Source: UBA9715 sp045614225 (GTDB lineage: Bacteria > Actinomycetota > Coriobacteriia > Coriobacteriales > Eggerthellaceae). From it: DNA of 18,649 nucleotides. Shown in pieces: positions 14,365 to 18,649 of this stretch. The first letter of the stretch is position 1. Each line of letters starts with the position of its first letter. Both the position numbers and the translations under genes were made by a program. The notes below the pieces were generated by a model, which was given only the letters and a program-made list of their open reading frames with translations, made no database searches and was not told where the DNA came from. The stretch lies in the NCBI GenBank assembly GCA_045614225.1, contig JAZLCO010000026.1:1-18649 (forward strand), written 5' to 3'.

Positions 14365-14384
14365 GATCCCCCTATGCTCCACCA
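14365..14384 (+). repeat. Second direct copy of the tRNA-Ala 3' end
   Basis: The 20 bp 14365-14384 equal 14187-14206, from tRNA position 57 to CCA; similarity stops abruptly upstream. A terminator follows at 14394. It looks like an older attachment-site remnant left by an earlier integration at the same tRNA. Confidence 0.85.
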
Positions 14385-14393
14385 TAAAAGACC

Positions 14394-14429
14394 AGCTCAC
14401 ATCATCTATTGGTGTGAGCTTTCTTTTTT
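14394..14429 (+). terminator. Rho-independent terminator
   Basis: Arms AGCTCACA (14394-14401) and TGTGAGCT (14413-14420) form a perfect 8-bp stem, followed by TTCTTTTTT (14421-14429). It stands 10 bp after the second tRNA 3' end copy and probably belonged to that tRNA or to an earlier element. Confidence 0.8.
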
Positions 14430-14450
14430 GCTCGGCTGTTTTCGCGGGAA

Positions 14451-14471
14451 AAGTGACTAAGAAGTGACTAA
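14451..14471 (+). repeat. Paired 10-bp repeats AAGTGACTAA
   Basis: AAGTGACTAA occurs at 14451-14460 and 14462-14471, 11 bp apart. Located just outside the second tRNA-end copy, they could be arm sites of a different, lost integrase. From here to 14757 no gene or other structure is supported. Confidence 0.5.
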
Positions 14472-14757
14472 ACGGCTTTCGCTTCGACCCCTGAAACGAG
14501 GGCCGCGCCGCTATCCAGATGACGCGACGTCAAACCTAGAACCCAGCAATCACCTGCGATGCTCGAGTATGGCGAGGCATTTTTTTCCCGATTTAGGATC
14601 GGCGAACGTTCCTGCGTCGATACGTTTGCGATTCGTTTGCTCTGTTCGCAAGCTCGTAGTTTCTCCGTTCGATGTTGTTTACGAGCACGACCAGGCCTCC
14701 GACTCTGTGAACGTACTCGGTCTCGTTCATCAGCGTGCTGCTTTATAGAAACAGCTC

Positions 14758-14796
14758 TGCAAGCCTGAGGACAGGGGTTCAATTCCTCTTCCCGGC
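14758..14796 (+). repeat. Diverged tRNA-like 3' fragment
   Basis: The 26 bp 14758-14783 match 14164-14189 of the tRNA-Ala fragment with two mismatches. The T arm (14773-14789) still folds, but the acceptor strand reads TCCCGGC and no CCA is encoded. The anticodon stem and whole 5' half are missing, so it is not a working tRNA. It may be a remnant of an attachment site in another tRNA gene. Confidence 0.6.
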
Positions 14797-14813
14797 GCAG
14801 ATGCGTTGCGAGC

Positions 14814-14843
14814 TTGTCGGGGCGCGCGCTTTTGGGCTAGGAT
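14814..14843 (+). promoter_or_regulatory. Possible promoter of the lipoprotein gene
   Basis: TTGTCG (14814-14819) and TAGGAT (14838-14843) are 18 bp apart and about 75 bp upstream of the lipoprotein start. Match to the consensus is moderate. Confidence 0.3.
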
Positions 14844-14919
14844 GCTTTACAGACGTTGCTCATGCGCTGCGTGGGTGTACGGCATCGCAAAAGCTGAATC
14901 GTACCGAAGGGTGATCGAA

Positions 14920-16092
14920 TTGAAAAAAACGCTGATACTAGCAATGACATTAGTCTGCCTGCTGAGCCTTGTCGTAGGGTGTGGATCCCAGAATCTCTCG
15001 AACGGGCCCCAAGATACCGCGAAGAAAGACTACGGCGAGCCTATGGACATAAACCTGAGCTCCGAGGAGGTCGAGGTCCACGGGGTCCATCTGCGCCTCC
15101 CCGACAATTCTCAGCTTCAACAGTACGAGCAAGATGTCAATGGGTACCAAACCGTTTCAACTTTGGATGACCCCATTACTCAAGAGATAGTAGTTTATAT
15201 TAGATTCAGTCCTCTTGAGAAATTAGCCCTCAACGGCGCAAGCGCTAGCGGCGAGAACTATACGCCCGAGGCCGCCTTGATTGTCTGGTCTGACGAATAC
15301 GCAGACGTCGACACCATAACGGTAAAGGATAAGACGCACATCGCTGGAGCCGACGCGCGTGTGCTAACGAAAACCTCTGAGCGCATGTCGGGCGGCGTTT
15401 ATGAAGAGACGATTGTTTCCTTTGCTTTGAATTCGGGGATTGTCTCGATTAGCTACGATGATTTGGGCGGTAGGTATAGCGACCTTATCCAGGAGAGCAT
15501 CGACAGCATCTGGATCGACGAGGACGAGATACCCGAGATCGCCCGCATAACGAGCCCCGAGGCCTTGCAGGCAGCCGGACTGCGCGAGCAGCCCTGGGAG
15601 ATTGACTGCGAGTCCTTCGGCGTCTATCTGAACGTCCCCGAGGGCTACACGCCCACCGTCAATGACGACGGGAGCTATGCGTGGGTTTCCCCCGATGACA
15701 ACACCAGGATTGATGCGTCGACCATCGATGCGTCAATTCTCACGGTCGACCAAGAGAGGTTGGAGACGAACATGGCCCAAAGGCCGGGCTTCGAAGGCTT
15801 CGAAGAGTTCTACCAAGGGACGTACCATGATATGTACGTCATCAAATTCAAGCACAAGATGGAGGACGACGAAGGCGAGGTGTGGGCGTACCTTGTTGCG
15901 GTTGCTCCCAGAATGGCAGTTGGGATGGATCCGAGCGGAAACATTACAACAGGCGAAGCTGTGGCTATTGCGGTGACCAGCCGCACCGAAGACGGTGTGG
16001 AGCTGCCCGAGGTGATGAATACCCTTCGTTATGCCGATGGGTGGAACAACGGCGGTGTTTTGGACATGGAGGCACTCTCCGCGTCCAACTAA
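14920..16092 (+). CDS. Lipoprotein of unknown function (390 aa)
   Basis: The N terminus MKKTLILAMTLVCLLSLVVGC is a clear lipoprotein signal, with lipobox VVGC and the lipid-modified Cys at residue 21, so the mature protein sits on the outer face of the membrane. The body appears to hold two similar alpha/beta parts, roughly 40-205 and 215-375. Each begins with a strand pattern like VHLRLPDN or VYLNVPEGYTP and ends near a 'DSIWIDED' or 'NTLRYADG' segment, perhaps an internal duplication. I recognise no catalytic motif or named family. The start is TTG 14920, set by AAGGG 8 nt upstream and by the signal peptide; the upstream in-frame ATG at 14806 adds Arg/Cys-rich residues. It is separated from the mobile element by the scar zone and probably belongs to the chromosome. 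Confidence 0.8.
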   Translation: MKKTLILAMTLVCLLSLVVGCGSQNLSNGPQDTAKKDYGEPMDINLSSEEVEVHGVHLRLPDNSQLQQYEQDVNGYQTVSTLDDPITQEIVVYIRFSPLEKLALNGASASGENYTPEAALIVWSDEYADVDTITVKDKTHIAGADARVLTKTSERMSGGVYEETIVSFALNSGIVSISYDDLGGRYSDLIQESIDSIWIDEDEIPEIARITSPEALQAAGLREQPWEIDCESFGVYLNVPEGYTPTVNDDGSYAWVSPDDNTRIDASTIDASILTVDQERLETNMAQRPGFEGFEEFYQGTYHDMYVIKFKHKMEDDEGEVWAYLVAVAPRMAVGMDPSGNITTGEAVAIAVTSRTEDGVELPEVMNTLRYADGWNNGGVLDMEALSASN

Positions 16093-16420
16093 AACAGGCT
16101 TGATCGTCGCACTCCTCGTCACCTATGCCCTGTGCTCTGCGGGCAAGCTTCTTCCCCTTATTCGCGAGAACATTAAGATCGGCTCCGTCATCGATGCCGT
16201 ACCATTCAACGTCAGGCGCTGCGCCAGGACCTATGGGATGGATTGAGAAAAGCTCGAACGGAACCTGCCGGTGCTCGCCCAGATAAACCTCGACGACAAC
16301 TGTTTCATCCTCATGCTCTGGGCGCTCATGTTCCTGTTCATGATCGGCACCGATTTCGTCTAGCTCGACGTTGACGCCAACGAGCTCGTCGCTCTTGTGC
16401 GTTAGCTCGAAACCTTGCAT
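15965..16420 (-). CDS. Acidic hypothetical protein, probably frameshifted at its 3' end
   Basis: From 16420 to about 16095 the minus strand shows coding-like codon choice (GAG, CTC, GTC, GAC) and an acidic sequence (MQGFELTHKSDELVGVNVEL, then DETVVVEVYLGEHRQVPFEL). The frame then runs 128 bp antisense into the lipoprotein gene, where composition turns poor (Arg, Cys, Pro, His rich). In another frame a TAG lies at 16091-16089, right at the lipoprotein stop. A single frameshift would therefore give a neat convergent end, so the 3' part given here is probably not native. No good ribosome binding site precedes the ATG. No family is recognised; it may be a pseudogene. Confidence 0.4.
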   Translation of the reverse strand: MQGFELTHKSDELVGVNVELDEIGADHEQEHERPEHEDETVVVEVYLGEHRQVPFELFSIHPIGPGAAPDVEWYGIDDGADLNVLANKGKKLARRAQGIGDEECDDQACFSWTRRVPPCPKHRRCSTHRHNEGYSSPRAAPHRLRCGWSPQ

Positions 16421-16502
16421 TTTCCGATAAGGCGCCAACGATAAATGCCGCTTCTGCTACCATATGCCGTTAGCATTTGAACCACAGTTACAGGAGTGCT
16501 GC

Positions 16503-18317
16503 ATGAAGCAAGAGAACATCCGCAACGTTGCAATCATCGCGCACGTCGACCACGGCAAGACCACGATCGTTGACCGCTTGCTGTACACGGCAGGCGTGTT
16601 CCGCGAGAACCAGCAGGTTGCCGAACGCGTGCTGGACAGCAACGACCAGGAGCGCGAGCGCGGCATCACCATTCTGTCGAAGAACGTCTCGATTACGTAC
16701 AAGGACGTCAAGATCAACGTCATCGACACGCCAGGCCATGCCGATTTCGGTGGTGAGGTTGAGCGCGTGCTCAACATGGCCGACGGGGCGCTGCTCATCG
16801 TCGACGCATTCGAGGGCCCCATGCCGCAGACGCGTTTCGTGTTGCGCCACGCACTGGCCACTGGCATGCGTATCGTGGTTGTCGTTAACAAGATTGACCG
16901 CCCAGGTGCGCGCCCGCATGAAGTGGTCGACGAAGTGTTTGACCTTATGTGCGAGCTCGAGGCAAGCGATGAGCAGCTCGATTTCCCCGTCGTCTTCACC
17001 AGCGCCATGGCGGGTTATGCTCGCTTCGAGCCCGAAGATTCCAACATGAACATGATCCCGCTGCTCGAGACGATTTTGAAAGAGGTACCTGCGCCCGAAT
17101 GCCAGCCCGACGGTCCTATCGCCTTGCAGATCTGCACGGTCGACCACTCGAGCTTCGTTGGACGCATTGGCGTGGGGCGCCTGCACTCCGGCACCATCCA
17201 CAAAGGCGAGCAGGTGCTCGTCGTGAAGAACGACGGCACGCGCTACAACACCACGATCAAGCAGGTGTTCGAGTTCAGGGAGCTCGGCAAGAAGGAGCAG
17301 AAGGAAGTCTACGCTGGTGACATCGTGGCAGTTGTTGGTGTCGACGATGCCGACATCGGTGACATGGTTACGAGCCGCGATCATCCGGTGGTGCTCGACC
17401 CCATCGAGGTCGAGCAGCCCACCATGGCGGTTGTATTCGAGGCTTCGAACAGCCCGCTCGTTGGTCGCGAGGGCGAAATCGTCGGATCGCGACAGCTCAA
17501 GGAGCGTCTCATGCGCGAAGCTGAGTCGAACATCTCAATGCGCATCACCGAGATTCCCGAGACGACAGGCGTCGAAGTGGCCGGTCGCGGCGTGCTGCAC
17601 CTATCCGTGCTCATGGAGACGATGCGTCGTGAGGGTTTCGAGTTCCAGGTTGGGCGCCCACAGGTCGTCATCAAGACCGATGAAGCCGGCAACAAGTTCG
17701 AGCCGATCGAGGAGGCGACCGTCGACGTGCCCAGCGAGTATGCGGGCAAGGCGATCGAGGTCTTCGGCAATGCCGGCGGCGAGATGACCGACATGTACCA
17801 GCGCGGCGACGATACGCACCTCGTGTTCAAGATTCCGACGCGCGGGACGATGGGCTTGCGCACGCGTCTGCTCAACGTGACGCGCGGCGAAGCGACGATG
17901 TTCCATCATTTCAGCGAGTACGGCCCGTACCGTGGTGAGATGGCCCATCGCAAGAACGGCATGATGATCAGCATGTCGACTGGCAAGTCGGTTGCCTATG
18001 CGCTCGACACGCTGCAGGAGCGCGGCCGACTGTTCGTGGGTCCCGGCGAGGATTGCTACGAGGGCATGATCGTGGGCGAGTCTGCCAAGGAAGGCGACAT
18101 GACCGTCAACGTCGAGAAGTCCAAGCAGCTGGGCAACCAGCGTTCGAGCAACGCCGACAAGGCCATCCAGCTCACGCCCCCGATTAGGTTCACCCTTGAA
18201 GAGGCGCTCGAGTTCATCGAGGACGACGAGCTCGTGGAGGTCACGCCGAAGTCGATCCGCTTGCGCAAGCGGCTGCTTTCAGCTGTCGATCGCAAGAAGG
18301 CGGCAGCGGGGAAGTAG
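16503..18317 (+). CDS. typA: Translational GTPase TypA/BipA (604 aa)
   Basis: A ribosome-binding GTPase of the EF-G-like group that helps ribosome assembly and stress or low-temperature growth. GTPase motifs are complete: G1 AHVDHGKT (13-20), G2 RGIT (53-56), G3 DTPGH (75-79), G4 NKID (129-132) and G5 TSA near 168. Domain II, the two alpha/beta domains (EATVDVPSEYAGKAIEVFGN) and the TypA-specific C-terminal domain (NQRSSNADKAIQLTPP) follow in normal order, and the length is normal. ATG 16503 follows AGGAG (16491-16495). It is a conserved chromosomal gene, marking sequence outside the mobile element, and is followed by a strong terminator. Confidence 0.97.
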   Translation: MKQENIRNVAIIAHVDHGKTTIVDRLLYTAGVFRENQQVAERVLDSNDQERERGITILSKNVSITYKDVKINVIDTPGHADFGGEVERVLNMADGALLIVDAFEGPMPQTRFVLRHALATGMRIVVVVNKIDRPGARPHEVVDEVFDLMCELEASDEQLDFPVVFTSAMAGYARFEPEDSNMNMIPLLETILKEVPAPECQPDGPIALQICTVDHSSFVGRIGVGRLHSGTIHKGEQVLVVKNDGTRYNTTIKQVFEFRELGKKEQKEVYAGDIVAVVGVDDADIGDMVTSRDHPVVLDPIEVEQPTMAVVFEASNSPLVGREGEIVGSRQLKERLMREAESNISMRITEIPETTGVEVAGRGVLHLSVLMETMRREGFEFQVGRPQVVIKTDEAGNKFEPIEEATVDVPSEYAGKAIEVFGNAGGEMTDMYQRGDDTHLVFKIPTRGTMGLRTRLLNVTRGEATMFHHFSEYGPYRGEMAHRKNGMMISMSTGKSVAYALDTLQERGRLFVGPGEDCYEGMIVGESAKEGDMTVNVEKSKQLGNQRSSNADKAIQLTPPIRFTLEEALEFIEDDELVEVTPKSIRLRKRLLSAVDRKKAAAGK

Positions 18318-18343
18318 CGCTTGCAGCACATAGCCGATGGTTT

Positions 18344-18379
18344 CAAAACGGGTTGGATGTTACCAATCCGTTTTGTTTT
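18344..18379 (+). terminator. Terminator after typA
   Basis: Arms 18344-18356 and 18363-18375 form a 13-bp stem (CAAAACGGGTTGG, with one G-T pair) around loop ATGTTA, followed by TTTT. It is A/T-rich on the outside, so it could work in both directions. Confidence 0.8.
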
Positions 18380-18485
18380 GTGCCTTCGTGAAGTCAAAAT
18401 GTCCATATTGTGCACTGCGATGCTCCGAAAAACGCGTGTGCGAAAATGGGCGAAGCTATCCAACAATTGCAGTAGGAGAACATTC

Positions 18486-18649
18486 ATGAAAGTGTCGAAG
18501 CTCTTGAAATCCATGATTACAGTCGGCATTGTCGCTGTTTTCGCAGCCAGCCTGGCAGCCTGCTCGGGCTCTTCGTCCGGCTCTAATGCTGTGGCAGCAA
18601 CGGTGAACGGTGTGTCGATTCCCCAGTCCGAGATCACCAAAACCATCGA
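18486..18649 (+). CDS. SurA/PrsA-like lipoprotein, N-terminal part (cut by window end)
   Basis: Only the first 54 residues are visible. MKVSKLLKSMITVGIVAVF then AASLAACSG is a lipoprotein signal with lipobox LAAC and the lipidated Cys at 26. A short Ser/Gly linker leads to VAATVNGVSIPQSEIT, the usual N-terminal 'A.VNG..I....' segment of SurA/PrsA-type folding chaperones, which often carry a peptidyl-prolyl isomerase domain further on. ATG 18486 follows AGGAG (18473-18477). The isomerase domain cannot be checked here. Confidence 0.7.
   Translation, partial: MKVSKLLKSMITVGIVAVFAASLAACSGSSSGSNAVAATVNGVSIPQSEITKTI

Noticed and set aside
14464..14782. Overlapping frames on both strands in the scar zone
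   Set aside because: Neither shows coding codon bias, a start site or a recognisable motif.
14758..14800. Complete tRNA gene
   Set aside because: Only the T arm and part of the anticodon arm are present; the 5' half and CCA are missing.

Overview
The window reads as chromosomal DNA from a high-GC actinobacterium, most likely a Coriobacteriia/Eggerthellaceae gut species. The basis is high GC with GAG/GTC/GGC-rich codons, clear AGGAGG-type ribosome binding sites with several GTG and TTG starts, LPXTG and lipoprotein surface proteins, and a typical TypA. The taxon is inferred; there is no rRNA gene or other definitive marker.

Positions 1 to about 14,206 look like the right-hand part of an integrated mobilizable or conjugative element whose left end lies outside the window. 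Its right end carries a standard mobility module on the minus strand: tyrosine integrase (12683-13960), a candidate oriT (about 12440-12590), a MobC-like accessory protein (11900-12307), a MOBP-type relaxase (10646-11890) and a coupled gene of unknown function (10107-10649). Four GACAACA direct repeats lie just upstream of the integrase and are likely arm sites. Next comes a 45-nt 3' piece of a tRNA-Ala(UGC) gene (14162-14206), which I read as the attachment site. No type IV secretion genes are visible.

The cargo is a cell-surface module and small accessory genes. On the plus strand are a lysozyme-like protein (27-740) and a large LPQTG cell-wall-anchored protein (887-2842). On the minus strand an apparent three-gene operon (7016 to 3394) encodes three proteins: a membrane-anchored protein resembling a subtilase prodomain, a subtilisin-like protease fused to a class B-like sortase, and a NERD-domain nuclease-like protein. 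The protease-sortase fusion with its stand-alone prodomain homologue and a nearby sortase substrate is the most striking system here. Further cargo is a BrnT/ribbon-helix-helix type toxin-antitoxin pair (7469-8008), a YraN-like protein that has lost its catalytic residues (8177-8542), and a small XRE regulator (9865-10110). The regulator lies behind 1.3 kb of non-coding DNA rich in hairpins and short repeats.

From 14,207 to 14,800 there is a scar zone. It holds an inverted and a second direct copy of the tRNA 3' end, two rho-independent terminators, three consecutive hairpins and another diverged tRNA-like 3' end. This suggests repeated integration and loss at one tRNA site. From 14,920 the sequence looks like ordinary chromosome: a lipoprotein of unknown function, a probably damaged acidic protein gene on the minus strand, typA/bipA with a terminator, and the start of a SurA/PrsA-like lipoprotein cut by the window end.
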